Shown one piece after another: positions 26,301-34,143 of a DNA stretch of 64,000 nucleotides. This stretch comes from Acidobacterium sp. (lineage in GTDB: Bacteria; Acidobacteriota; Terriglobia; Terriglobales; Acidobacteriaceae). Position numbers and translations under genes: made by a program. Within the stretch, counting starts at the first letter, position 1. Each line of letters starts with the position of its first letter. Under the pieces are notes generated by a model that did not search any database, had not been told where the DNA came from, and was given only the letters and a program-made list of their open reading frames with translations. The DNA is taken from NCBI GenBank assembly GCA_003166955.1, contig PMUI01000096.1, positions 1 to 64,000 on the forward strand. Direction: 5' to 3'.

Positions 26301-27229
26301 CCGTCGGCGTGGCCGCCTACAATGCACTGCAGGCGCACCTGGAGAAGCGTCTCAGCCACGGCCTGCAGGCCGGCGTCTCCTACACCTACTCTCATGCGCT
26401 CGATGAGCAGAGCGCCATGGGCCTGTTCTTCAACGGCAATAACCCACTCGACCTGCGTAACAGCTATGCCTCCGCTGATTTTGATCGCACGCATGTCATC
26501 AACTTCGACTATGCCTTCCATATCCCCGCTGCGGCTGCGGAAAAGTCGCTGGTCGGGAAGATTCTGAATGACTGGACACTTCAGGGAATTACTGTCCTCC
26601 AGAGCGGTCAGCCCTATAGCATGATCGACTTCTCCGGCTCCGTCGGGAGTATCTTCTACTCCACTTCCGATGGCATCACCAATCCTATCGTTCCGCTCGC
26701 CAAGGGGTTTACTCCGAAGTCCGCAATGACGGGCCACTCCGGCGCCTTTGGATACCTGGGACAGAAATACTCAGCCTTCTATCCCAACGCCTTCCAGATT
26801 CCCGACCAGAACTTCGATCCGGGTCTCGCACCCGGCGGCAGTGAAGGTGTGCCACCATGCGGCGTCAGCACCGCCGGTGCTCCTCTCTGTGATATCTTCG
26901 AAACCACGTTCGCTTCCGGGCAGCGCAATATCTTCCGCCAGCCTTTCCAGAAGCGCGCCGACATCTCGCTCGTCAAGACTCTCAAGTTGACGGAACGCGC
27001 TGGCCTCAAATACTCCTTCGACGTCTTTAACCTGACCAATACACCCAGCTTCGATATCCCGAGCAACGAACCCAACTTCGGCACCTATAATCCGTTGCCG
27101 GTTTATGACGCCACTGATCCCAAAGGTAGCTTCCAGGCGGAATACCCGAGCCTCCCGACCTTCGGATACGTCCACTCCACAACTGGCAGCGCACGACAAA
27201 TACAAATGAATCTTCACGTAACCTTCTAA
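23306..27229 (+). CDS. Oar-like TonB-dependent receptor with carboxypeptidase-regulatory-like domain
   Basis: A 1,307-residue outer-membrane protein. A signal peptide (about 1-26, cleavage after IHAQQ) is followed by a carboxypeptidase-regulatory-like domain (about 30-115: GGITGQVTDATGAAVAGAAV, NGEGVYTLVNLPIEAYTITV). Next come a plug-like region (VLDKAQIESVPLATGSFTGL) and a long beta-barrel ending in aromatic QMNLHVTF. An AGGAGG ribosome-binding site is nine bases before ATG 23306. Such receptors are abundant in Acidobacteriota and import oligomers or other large nutrients. Placement beside the amide/ureide genes suggests that substrate class, but specificity cannot be read from sequence. Confidence 0.9.
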   Translation: MSRRFALALWVFLVSCVAFPAGIHAQQTLGGITGQVTDATGAAVAGAAVTAVGEQTGLSRATTTNGEGVYTLVNLPIEAYTITVSYQGYETQKYPGILVQADRTVTLNAALKVGQVSQSVTVVASPLLNTVDTTNGYVLDKAQIESVPLATGSFTGLAILTPGVNAELLNGTGANAGLGNQPIWANGQRDTSNTFLLNGVDASNLFNGKSTSDVGSNRIINNTGAFQAGAGGAINSGASVYLAIGQALPTPAPETLAEVRVNASMYDAQQGATSGAHIDMSTASGSNALHGSVYGNRGTNWINAAPFFFKQDPTIPSNEKNPELHRWIAGGSVGFPLIKDKLFGYGAYQQVHVSDQETGISHLDVPPGLTSDRSDAALEALAANDWPNLAPVASIDPVARFLMNYKLPNGQYMIPNATNALDANGFYQFNASVPGTSYFSSKQAVANLDWNASTKDTLALKYYYQADPGVNPYAYSSVAGWNQKLDAGSQVASLNNTWIISSKLSTTETFGFIREKEYGVNQQPFTPGQAGMSLFGSPIFPGIAVVDSLGDNPSTNPYQLTNHSFNIGAGGFQMGSYTGVFQNRFMPSANAIWTLGKHTLTFGTAYAWTQLNMRDNRSQNGNNWGEAMLSFDNFPSFLEGGPESYNANYSFATSAYLVGNANRYYRAPQVGSYIQDKFQITPTLSLTAGLRYDWNGAFSEKYGRIYNFEPTLYQAPSENNPSTQSGFIFPANYKFPTAGVSDSTLTGRQWGFAPRIGFAWNPKFLASKLVIRGGGGLYYDRGELFSYLSPGYASGLVTGGPYGVAQAPPFVQALYPNDAYGNPLIANTSLSNPFCDPTAGSGQPNSCGAKPPAPSGTPASLVLPSISNIAGGGLLPTFAVYDRKATLPYTENYTIDIEYQPRPDLLLEMGYVGNVGRHQVIPLPFNQAHVCKPGTTDPACHGEQYTYGYWVVDPGYNPMVLPNGSSTQGNVALFNFEGGNVDMRVPYIGYSAEAEKFSTVGVAAYNALQAHLEKRLSHGLQAGVSYTYSHALDEQSAMGLFFNGNNPLDLRNSYASADFDRTHVINFDYAFHIPAAAAEKSLVGKILNDWTLQGITVLQSGQPYSMIDFSGSVGSIFYSTSDGITNPIVPLAKGFTPKSAMTGHSGAFGYLGQKYSAFYPNAFQIPDQNFDPGLAPGGSEGVPPCGVSTAGAPLCDIFETTFASGQRNIFRQPFQKRADISLVKTLKLTERAGLKYSFDVFNLTNTPSFDIPSNEPNFGTYNPLPVYDATDPKGSFQAEYPSLPTFGYVHSTTGSARQIQMNLHVTF

Positions 27230-27249
27230 CTTCGGCCCGGCAACGACGA

Positions 27250-27273
27250 GGGCGGCCCGCGGGCCGCCCTTTG
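27250..27273 (+). terminator. Intrinsic terminator after the TonB-dependent receptor
   Basis: GGGCGGCCCG (27250-27259) is followed directly by its exact inverse CGGGCCGCCC (27260-27269) and then TTTG. The palindrome starts 20 bases after the receptor stop codon. The convergent DUF3891 gene ends at 27300, so it may work in both directions. Confidence 0.75.
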
Positions 27274-27299
27274 TCCTGCCTCCGAAGCAACGGTTCTGC

Positions 27300-28118
27300 T
27301 TACGCAGTAAGTTGCACGTTAAGATAACTTATCGGCGCTGATGTGAACTTCGCCTGAAGATCCGCTGCGGTCCTGAAGACCTTACCTTCAACATGTCGCG
27401 CTGGAAACTGAACGATTATAGGAGATTCCGCAAAGGGATAGGGGTCCAGCCGGAAACACCGCTCGTCCACCGGCTCAACGCCTACCTGGGTATAATTTCC
27501 ATCCCTCAGAGGCAGTTGGTGCGGGAGTGTCGCCGGCTGCTGGTAACCGACGCAGCTGAGCAAGGACAGGTTATCCGTCGCCTGCAGCAGACGGAAATGG
27601 TCGCGCACACGGATGTCGCTTGTCTCGTCCTGGCTGAAACCACCGGACCGACTTCGACCCAGCAGTTCCTTCTGCAACTCTTCCTGGGTGGCCAGGAACG
27701 AATCCAGTAAAGGCGCCAGCTCCGGGCGGATCGTCGACCGGTCCGCCCGCTCCGTCAGCAAATTGTAGGTATGCATCGACACCAGCAACCCTGCGTAAGC
27801 GTCCTGCTCAGCCATAAGCCGGACGGCGCGCTCTCGGACCGCGAGGTAATCCTCTAAGTCAATTTCCTCAAATGCCGAGTATTTCCCTACTAAGTCGGTC
27901 GAGAATGCCGATGGCTTCCCTTCCCTGGTAATCTGCGGTTCCAGGTCACGCGCCGCCCAGCCGTCGTCATGGCAGCGAATACCCAGCAACACATTCTTGC
28001 GAGGTTCCGGGGGCAGAAAGCGCTCGTTCCCCCATGCCTGAGCAAACGCCCCGGCCAGGCGCGCATGGTCCTGATGCGTTACGAGCCACCACCCCGTCTC
28101 CGATTCCAGTCGCAGCAT
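27300..28118 (-). CDS. DUF3891 family protein
   Basis: A 272-residue soluble protein of the DUF3891 family: GWWLVTHQDHARLAGAFAQAW near the N-terminus, NVLLGIRCHDDGWAARD, and a helical region with LLVSMHTYNLLTER. Conserved His and Asp residues (TxQDHA, HDDGW, SMH) suggest a metal-dependent hydrolase-like fold, but no activity is established. The start at ATG 28118 has GGAG upstream and lies seven bases after the permease stop. It is the last gene of the minus-strand ureide-associated operon, so it may process an imported nitrogenous compound. Confidence 0.7.
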   Translation of the reverse strand: MLRLESETGWWLVTHQDHARLAGAFAQAWGNERFLPPEPRKNVLLGIRCHDDGWAARDLEPQITREGKPSAFSTDLVGKYSAFEEIDLEDYLAVRERAVRLMAEQDAYAGLLVSMHTYNLLTERADRSTIRPELAPLLDSFLATQEELQKELLGRSRSGGFSQDETSDIRVRDHFRLLQATDNLSLLSCVGYQQPATLPHQLPLRDGNYTQVGVEPVDERCFRLDPYPFAESPIIVQFPARHVEGKVFRTAADLQAKFTSAPISYLNVQLTA

Positions 28119-28125
28119 CGTTGCG

Positions 28126-28917
28126 TTACTCCGTTTTCCCCGTTCGCGCTGATTCGTACCAGTTATGCAGAAAGTACCACTCCACAAACATCACCAGAAA
28201 GAAAAACGAGAATCCAAGAACCGTCGCTGCGATCACCAGCGCAAACAGATAGGCAGTCTGCAGCTGAGAACTGGCGTAGAGAATTGAATACCCGAGTCCA
28301 CCTTGTCCCACCCGGCTCGACCCGGCGAATAACTCCCCCGTGATCGCACCAATAACCGAGATCTCCGCGGAAATCCTGATCCCCACGAACAGATTGGGCA
28401 TCGCATGCGGTAGCCGCAGCTTAAAGAGAAGTTGAGCGCCCGACGCCTTGTGCATCAGGAAAAGATCGACCAGGTTCCGGTCCACGCTGATCAAACCTTG
28501 AGTCGTATTCGCGATGATCGGCGCCAGGCAAATGATGAAAGCAACCACGGTAACGGCCCAGGTCCCCGATCCAATCCACATCAGAATCAGCGGGGCCACC
28601 GCGATGATCGGCACCGTCTGCAGCAGAATCGTGTACGGATAAAGCATGCGGCGTAACCACGGCGATTGCGCAAAGACCAACGCAATCGCAACTCCCGCCA
28701 CGATACTCATCGCCAGACCGCCGCCGGCAGCCTCCGCTGTGATCAGCAGCGAACCGGCGAGCGCAGTGAATCGGGCACTGATCGTCTCCGCCACCTGCAG
28801 CGGCGCCGGCAGCATGTAGGGCGGAACATTGAGACTCCATACCAGCACCTGCCACAATCCAACCAGCACCGCGAAGACGGCGAGCGCATTCAGTCCGGTA
28901 ACAAGGTGCCGTTTCAT
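28126..28917 (-). CDS. ABC transporter permease (SsuC/TauC/ThiX class)
   Basis: A 263-residue inner-membrane permease with about six hydrophobic segments. The EAA-type loop is ASGAQLLFKLRLPHAMPNLF and the LLQTVPIIAVAPLILMW segment is typical of the nitrate/sulfonate/taurine/HMP importer class. The ATPase gene precedes it with a four-base overlap. The matching substrate-binding lipoprotein is most likely the plus-strand gene at 35465. In this neighbourhood a purine, ureide or pyrimidine-like ligand is plausible. Confidence 0.87.
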   Translation of the reverse strand: MKRHLVTGLNALAVFAVLVGLWQVLVWSLNVPPYMLPAPLQVAETISARFTALAGSLLITAEAAGGGLAMSIVAGVAIALVFAQSPWLRRMLYPYTILLQTVPIIAVAPLILMWIGSGTWAVTVVAFIICLAPIIANTTQGLISVDRNLVDLFLMHKASGAQLLFKLRLPHAMPNLFVGIRISAEISVIGAITGELFAGSSRVGQGGLGYSILYASSQLQTAYLFALVIAATVLGFSFFFLVMFVEWYFLHNWYESARTGKTE

Positions 28918-29681
28918 GCGTCGCTCGCCCCGCGTAGGATCCTCGACACTCGCGACACTTCCTCCTCAAACAGCTGCGACGTTCGCGTCTCAGCGGAACG
29001 CTGCGCCTCCAGGACGACCTGCACCACTTCATGAATACGCCCCGGATGCGGCGCCAGAACAACAATGCGCGACGACAGAAAGACTGCTTCTGCCACCGAG
29101 TGCGTTACAAATACGATCGTCCATCCGTGCTCCTGCTGTAGCCGCAGCAGCTCCTCATTCATGCGGTCTCGCGTCATCTCATCGAGCGCTGCGAACGGCT
29201 CGTCCATCAGCAGAATCCGCGGGCGCGTCGCCAGGGCCCGGGCTATCGAAACCCGCATCTTCATCCCGCCGGAAAGCTGCCGCGGGTACGACTTCGCCAC
29301 GGTGGACAGGCCCACCAGCGCAAGCATCTCGCTCACCTTGTGCGTGCGCGCCGCGCGGGTCGCCCACTCCAGTTCCAGCCCCAGTCCAACATTCCGCTCC
29401 ACCGTTCGCCATGGCAGCAGCGTCGCGTCCTGGAAGATGAACGACATCAGTTCACGCGCATTGACCGGCGTCATCCCGTTCACGATGATGGCGCCGGCGC
29501 TCAGCGGCGTTAGACCCGCGATCAGTCGCAGGAGGGTCGATTTGCCGCATCCGGACGGTCCCAGAATGCTGGCGAACTCGCCCTTCTCGATCGTGAGCGT
29601 GATGTTCTCCAGCACAGGGGCACCAGAGCGATAGCGCTTACTTACGCCGCTGAACGCAATCTCCGGGATCGCTTCGCTCAT
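28914..29681 (-). CDS. ABC transporter ATP-binding protein (SsuB/TauB class)
   Basis: A 255-residue ATPase: Walker A GPSGCGKSTLLRL, Q-loop SFIFQDATLLPW, signature LSGGMKMRVSIARAL, Walker B ILLMDEPFAALD and the H-loop VFVTHSVAEAVFL. ATG 29681 is chosen because it overlaps the preceding hydrolase stop (ATGA), whereas the 30-codon extension is the hydrolase in another frame. Genes on both sides are joined by four-base overlaps, showing one operon. Confidence 0.9.
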   Translation of the reverse strand: MSEAIPEIAFSGVSKRYRSGAPVLENITLTIEKGEFASILGPSGCGKSTLLRLIAGLTPLSAGAIIVNGMTPVNARELMSFIFQDATLLPWRTVERNVGLGLELEWATRAARTHKVSEMLALVGLSTVAKSYPRQLSGGMKMRVSIARALATRPRILLMDEPFAALDEMTRDRMNEELLRLQQEHGWTIVFVTHSVAEAVFLSSRIVVLAPHPGRIHEVVQVVLEAQRSAETRTSQLFEEEVSRVSRILRGASDA

Positions 29682-31384
29682 GAGGCGGTCTCCCGGATGA
29701 CCGGCAGATGCAGTACTGATCGGCATTGCGCCGTGTGCAGAATTTGCTGCGTCGACCGGCGCCAGTTCCACTGCGATGCCTGCGACGCCGGCACAGCGCT
29801 GGACGAATTGCGGTCAAATAGTGGAAACGCGCTGCTTGCAATTTCCAGCCGCAGCCGTTCGCCAGGAAAAAACACGCACGAGGTGGGATCCAGGTCGAAC
29901 TCCCACCGCTGCACCGCATCCGCTTCGTAACCTTCCCCAAAAAGCTGCGCCGATCGCGCCACCCCTATGCAAACAAACTCTGCGCGCCCATTTGTAAGCA
30001 CCCGGACCAGCTTCGCAGTGAAGTCCGCACTCGAAGTCGACGTCGCCGCGTACAGCGTGATGCACGGGTGACCGAAAACATGCAGCTTCTCGCGCAGCGG
30101 TTCCCCGGTGTAGACCAGCAGATTGTTCCCCAGTTCCATCTCCGCCTGGTCGTGCGGTCCGCTCAACGCCAGCGGACCGCCGGGTGCCAAAACCGGCACT
30201 TCCGGGTCGTAGACGAAGACGTCGCGAGGTTCCTCGTCCTGCGGTCCGTCTTGTGTCAGCGCACCGTCCCCTTTACGCGAGTTCGCTCACCCCTTACTAT
30301 GCAGATACAAATCGACTGTACTTTCTTCCTGCCACTTGCCGGCCGCGCACCACCGATTCTCTCCGAGAACGAAGTGGCGCACCGTCGGTTCGTCAGCAAA
30401 CTCTCCCGAGCCCTTCAACCAATGGTTGAACCACCGCAGCAGAATCGTATCGGTGTCCAGCAGCGCCTCAGCGCCGAAATTCTGTCCGCCGATAATGTCT
30501 CCCCACGGAATGTGAACCCACGGTCCAACAATCAGGTATTGATTCTTCCGCGCAAACTCGGTTGCCGCGCTCTTCCTCAGCGCAAGAAACCCATCCACAC
30601 TCCCATTCAGATAGGTGTCGAACCACCCCGAAACGTGCAGCGCGGGTATTCCGATCCTGTCCAGATCGCGTGAAATATCCAGCTGTTCCCAATATTGCCC
30701 GGGACGATCATTTGTAACCCAGTCGCGCACGTATTCCGGCAACCCCTCAAGTACCAGAACAGGATGCTCGCGGTATGGCACGAAATTCGCCTGTACCCGC
30801 ACATTGTTCCACGCAGCCTCAAGCGCGGCAATCGCCTCGGTCAATCCGCGGCGGCGGGCATCCGGACGCAGCAACTGAATCCCCCACGCCAGCGTCGAGC
30901 TGAGCCGAAGCGCTCCGTTCCGATAGAACCATCCGTGGTACAGATCGCAGGCAGTCATCCCCGGCGCGATGCACACCAGTCCCTCCGGCTGCTCAACAGC
31001 GGCCAGCAATTGTGTCAGTCCCTGATACGAAAAGCCGTACATCCCGATGCGGCCGTTGCACTGCGGACACTGCCGCAGCCACGCGATCGTCTCCGCACCA
31101 TCGCGACGCTCATGCCGGAACGGATAGAATTCGCCCTCCGAGTCACCGCGCCCCCGCACATCCTGAATCACAACGTGGTAGCCATGCCGCGCAAACCATG
31201 CCGGATGTGCGTAAACCACCGTCGACGCAATATCGCGTCCATACGGTCGGCGCATGAGCAATGTGGGAGACGGCCCCTCCCCCGGAGGATAGAAATGATC
31301 GGAAACGAGCTGCACGCCGTCGGACATCCGGCAAACCACGCCGCGCTCGAGGCGCACACCATCGCCGCAGTCAACGAGGGCCAT
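29678..31384 (-). pseudogene. CocE/NonD-family hydrolase interrupted by an in-frame TGA
   Basis: Two consecutive frames in the same phase read as one 568-codon CocE/X-Pro-dipeptidyl-peptidase-like hydrolase. Codons 1-365 form the alpha/beta-hydrolase: nucleophile Ser in GMYGFSYQGL, Asp in HVSGWFDTYLNG, His in IVGPWVHIPWG. TGA at 30289-30287 then interrupts LYLHSKG/ANSRKGDGAL. The reading resumes through QDEEPRDVFVYDPEVPV into the C-terminal jelly-roll (HDQAEMELGNNLLVYTGEPL) to the stop at 29678. This LYLHS-x-G-x-ANS-type junction is normally continuous. The truncated product keeps the catalytic triad but loses the C-terminal domain. Recent nonsense mutation or sequence error are the simplest explanations. 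It lies within an overlapped operon. Confidence 0.8.
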
Positions 31385-31387
31385 CGC

Positions 31388-32176
31388 TTATGCGGGATCC
31401 TTCCAGCGGAGCATTGCTTCCAGCGCCAGCGCGATCCGCTCAGCCGCCTGCTTAGTCCAAAGCGCGCCGTTCTCCGCGGTCGCCGGACGCGGATCACCCG
31501 TCACGCCGCTGGCCGCGATGTCGCGGGTCAACCACGAAAATGTAGCGGCGGCATTCTCCGGCAGCAGCGTTTCTGGCTTCTCAACATCTGCAATGTAATT
31601 CACCGTGTATGCGGATTGGTCCACCAGGTCGGGCGTTGCGCTGAGCAGGAGCGCCGTCTCGATCTCTCCCGCATGAAAGCCATACGCGCGCTCCTGTGCG
31701 CTCACGCCCTCATAGCGCACCCCGCCCGATCCATACAGCGCAAAGGTCCGCAGCCCGAACTCCGCTCGCAGGTCGCGCGCCATCACATCCACCAGCGACG
31801 AGTTGCCCCCGTGGGTGTTATACAGCGCCAGCTTGCGGAACCCCGATGTGGCAACGCTCGCGCCGACGTCTCGCACCACGGCCATGAACGTTGCCGCCGA
31901 CACCGACATAGTCCCCGGAAATCCGAGATGCTCATTGCTCTTGCCATAGCAGACCGGCTCAAGGGCATACACCGGAGCATCTGCTGGCAGCATCTCCAGC
32001 GCGTTGCCCAGCAGCAGATTATTGATCAGCGTGTCCGTCGCGAGCGGCAGATGATGCCCATGCTGTTCGATCGCCGCCGTCGGCAACACCAGCAGCGTCT
32101 CCTGCTTCGGCAGCGCCTCCACCTGCTTCCAGTTCAGATAAGCGAATTTCCTGCTGTCCGGAATCCAGGTCTTCAT
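31388..32176 (-). CDS. Creatininase family protein
   Basis: A 262-residue metal-dependent amidohydrolase of the creatininase fold: LPTAAIEQHGHHLPLATDT carries the metal ligands, LYNTHGGNSSLVDV follows, and FHAGEIETALLLS supplies the last ligands. Family activities include creatinine hydrolysis, formamide formation in riboflavin-type pathways and peptide cleavage in cofactor maturation. The purine/ureide context suggests hydrolysis of a cyclic or amide nitrogen compound. It is also a conceivable, unproven, filler for the missing allantoinase step. ATG 32176 overlaps the FAD oxidase stop by four bases. Confidence 0.83.
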   Translation of the reverse strand: MKTWIPDSRKFAYLNWKQVEALPKQETLLVLPTAAIEQHGHHLPLATDTLINNLLLGNALEMLPADAPVYALEPVCYGKSNEHLGFPGTMSVSAATFMAVVRDVGASVATSGFRKLALYNTHGGNSSLVDVMARDLRAEFGLRTFALYGSGGVRYEGVSAQERAYGFHAGEIETALLLSATPDLVDQSAYTVNYIADVEKPETLLPENAAATFSWLTRDIAASGVTGDPRPATAENGALWTKQAAERIALALEAMLRWKDPA

Positions 32177-33552
32177 CGGCTTCCCGCGACCCCTGCGCTT
32201 TCCGGCTCGAAACTCAACATCTTGCCCGGATTCAGCAGCCCCTTCGGATCGTACCGCCGCTTTGCGCTCAGCTGGACGTGATCTTCTCGATATCGGCCTC
32301 CATCTTCCACATTGTTGACATGCGGATTGGCGACGAAAACACCATGCTCGCGGCAACACCGGATCATCTCGTTCAGTCGGGTCTCCGTCGTAAACCGGAC
32401 CAGCGGGATGGCGCCCGGAATCACCGTCCCCTGCCCATTCTTCATGAATTCCATGTGGAAGAGAATCTCGTCGCCAAACCGATCTCTAAGCAGCGTCATC
32501 TGCTCGCGCACGCGCGACGGATTGAATCCGCACAGCAGATACGTGAAGGCGTCATCGTGCTTGATCGCCCACAGCGTCGTGTGATTCCAGGTGTAATCCG
32601 AGAGCAGGGGCATCGTCTTCAATCCACCGTAGGCGCCGGAATACGTCACCGTCCCTGTTACTTGTTCCGCTGCATTCCGTAAATCGTCGCTCTGGTCGGC
32701 ACTAATCATAAAGAAGACCAGGTGTTGTCCCTCCGGACAGATTGCCTTTACCGGAGAAAAGTACTTCGGAATCGGCCATTCGAAGGTCGTCACCAGCCGT
32801 TTCGTCCAGGCCGTATCAACTGCGATTTGCTCGCCGAAACCAAACGCGGCCGCAAAGGTATCGAAAGCCACCGCCATCTGTGCCCACTCGACGCGCGGCG
32901 CGAGCGCCAGCCATATCTTCGTGATGATCCCGTTCGTGCCCCACGCATGCAGGATCTCGTGAACCGCATCGCCCTCGTGTCGATGCACCTGCGGCTCTTC
33001 TTCCATCGTGACCACTTCGAGCGCGCGAACCGTCCCGAAATCCCGTAGCCCGCCATGGGCAACGGAACCGATCCCACCGGACCCGCCGCCCAGAAACCCG
33101 CCCACCGTCGCCTTCACAATCGTGCTTGGATAGCAGCGCAGCTCCCAGCCCTGCTCTCGCGCTGCCGCTTCCACCACACCCAGACGCACCCCAGGCTCGC
33201 ACACCGCCACACCATCCGAGCCGATCCCCTCGATTCCATCCATGCGAGACAGATCGAGCACAACCCCGCCGCACAGCGGAATCGCCTGCCCGTAGTTTCC
33301 CGTCCCCGCCCCGCGAGCCGTCACCGGAACGTCGTGCGCATAGCAGTATCGCAGCACCGCGCGCACTTCGTCGACGCTGACCGGTTGCACCACAACGTCG
33401 GCTCGCTTCGACTCCAGCGCTGGACGCAGGACCGGCGAATACCAGTAGAAGTCCTTCGACAATCGATCGACCACCGCTGGCGCGGTCAGCACGCGCGACG
33501 CATCGCCCAGCACCGCCGGCAAATCCTGCGCCAGCATCTCCGCGTCCCTCAT
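32173..33552 (-). CDS. FAD-binding oxidase, GlcD/PCMH type
   Basis: A 459-residue flavoprotein. The N-terminal PCMH FAD domain shows VVVQPVSVDEVRAVLRYCY, TARGAGTGNYGQAIPLCGGV and TVGGFLGGGSGGIGSVAHG. The C-terminal FAD-linked oxidase part ends AKRRYDPKGLLNPGKML. Relatives oxidise 2-hydroxy acids such as glycolate and D-lactate. In this cluster a glyoxylate-, ureidoglycolate- or glycolate-type substrate is reasonable but not shown. It is joined by four-base ATGA overlaps to the deaminase upstream and the creatininase downstream. Confidence 0.82.
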   Translation of the reverse strand: MRDAEMLAQDLPAVLGDASRVLTAPAVVDRLSKDFYWYSPVLRPALESKRADVVVQPVSVDEVRAVLRYCYAHDVPVTARGAGTGNYGQAIPLCGGVVLDLSRMDGIEGIGSDGVAVCEPGVRLGVVEAAAREQGWELRCYPSTIVKATVGGFLGGGSGGIGSVAHGGLRDFGTVRALEVVTMEEEPQVHRHEGDAVHEILHAWGTNGIITKIWLALAPRVEWAQMAVAFDTFAAAFGFGEQIAVDTAWTKRLVTTFEWPIPKYFSPVKAICPEGQHLVFFMISADQSDDLRNAAEQVTGTVTYSGAYGGLKTMPLLSDYTWNHTTLWAIKHDDAFTYLLCGFNPSRVREQMTLLRDRFGDEILFHMEFMKNGQGTVIPGAIPLVRFTTETRLNEMIRCCREHGVFVANPHVNNVEDGGRYREDHVQLSAKRRYDPKGLLNPGKMLSFEPESAGVAGSR

Positions 33553-34049
33553 CGTTTGCGCGTCCCCCAGGTTCGAAATGCCTTCAGCATCCGAGGATCG
33601 TTGAACAGCGCCCGGCACTCTTGCCGCAGCACCTCACCCTCCACCGGGCACGGCATGTCGCTGCGCTCCGCAACTTCCCGCGCCGCGATGTGAATCTGCC
33701 GGCAATGCTCATTTGCGTCCGCAATCGTCGCACCGAAGACGACCCGATCCACACCCGCCCACAACGCATTCGCCATGCACATCGGGCACGGCTCGCACGT
33801 GCTGTACAGCGTATATCCGGCGAGCGACGGCTTCCCAAGTTTCTTGCACGCCCTTCGAACGGCCCGCGCCTCCGCATGGGCGCTGGGGTCGTTCTCCTGC
33901 ATTACAGCGTTGCGCCCGCGAAACAGCAACTCGCCTGTCCGCGTATCCACCAGAGCGGCGCCAAACGGAACCGGCATCGGCGTTGAAAAGCTGCGAGCCG
34001 TAAAGCGAACCAGATCCGCGAGAATGGCCCCGTCTTTCGCTCGCTGCAT
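33549..34049 (-). CDS. Nucleobase deaminase, guanine-deaminase-like (CDA fold)
   Basis: A 166-residue cytidine-deaminase-fold enzyme with zinc motifs HAE (in DPSAHAEARAVRRA) and PCPMC (in STCEPCPMCMANALWAGV). The long C-terminal part after GATIADANEHCRQIHI resembles bacterial guanine deaminase (GuaD type) more than tRNA deaminase TadA. Guanine to xanthine conversion would feed the xanthine dehydrogenase operon. ATG 34049 has GAGG about five bases upstream and is preferred; ATG 34076 and TTG 34103 are longer alternatives. It is first of the minus-strand operon ending with DUF3891. Confidence 0.8.
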   Translation of the reverse strand: MQRAKDGAILADLVRFTARSFSTPMPVPFGAALVDTRTGELLFRGRNAVMQENDPSAHAEARAVRRACKKLGKPSLAGYTLYSTCEPCPMCMANALWAGVDRVVFGATIADANEHCRQIHIAAREVAERSDMPCPVEGEVLRQECRALFNDPRMLKAFRTWGTRKR

Positions 34050-34131
34050 TGCGCCTCGTGGCCTTTTCTCACCCATTCCGCCCCGGTCCCTTCTCTCACG
34101 CAAAAGCCTCGGCGTCAGAAACTCCGGCCCC

Positions 34132-34137
34132 TACAAT
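34132..34137 (+). promoter_or_regulatory. -10-like TACAAT before the amidase gene
   Basis: TACAAT ends six bases before ATG 34144, without a Shine-Dalgarno. The same hexamer and spacing occur before the WYL regulator at 4012. It lies in the divergent spacer shared with the guanine-deaminase-like gene. Confidence 0.45.
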
Positions 34138-34143
34138 GACTCC

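Noticed and set aside
30287-30289. Selenocysteine reading of the TGA in the CocE-like gene
   Set aside because: CocE hydrolases are not known selenoproteins, the position is not a catalytic cysteine site, and I saw no clear SECIS-like hairpin immediately downstream. Nonsense mutation or sequence error is simpler.
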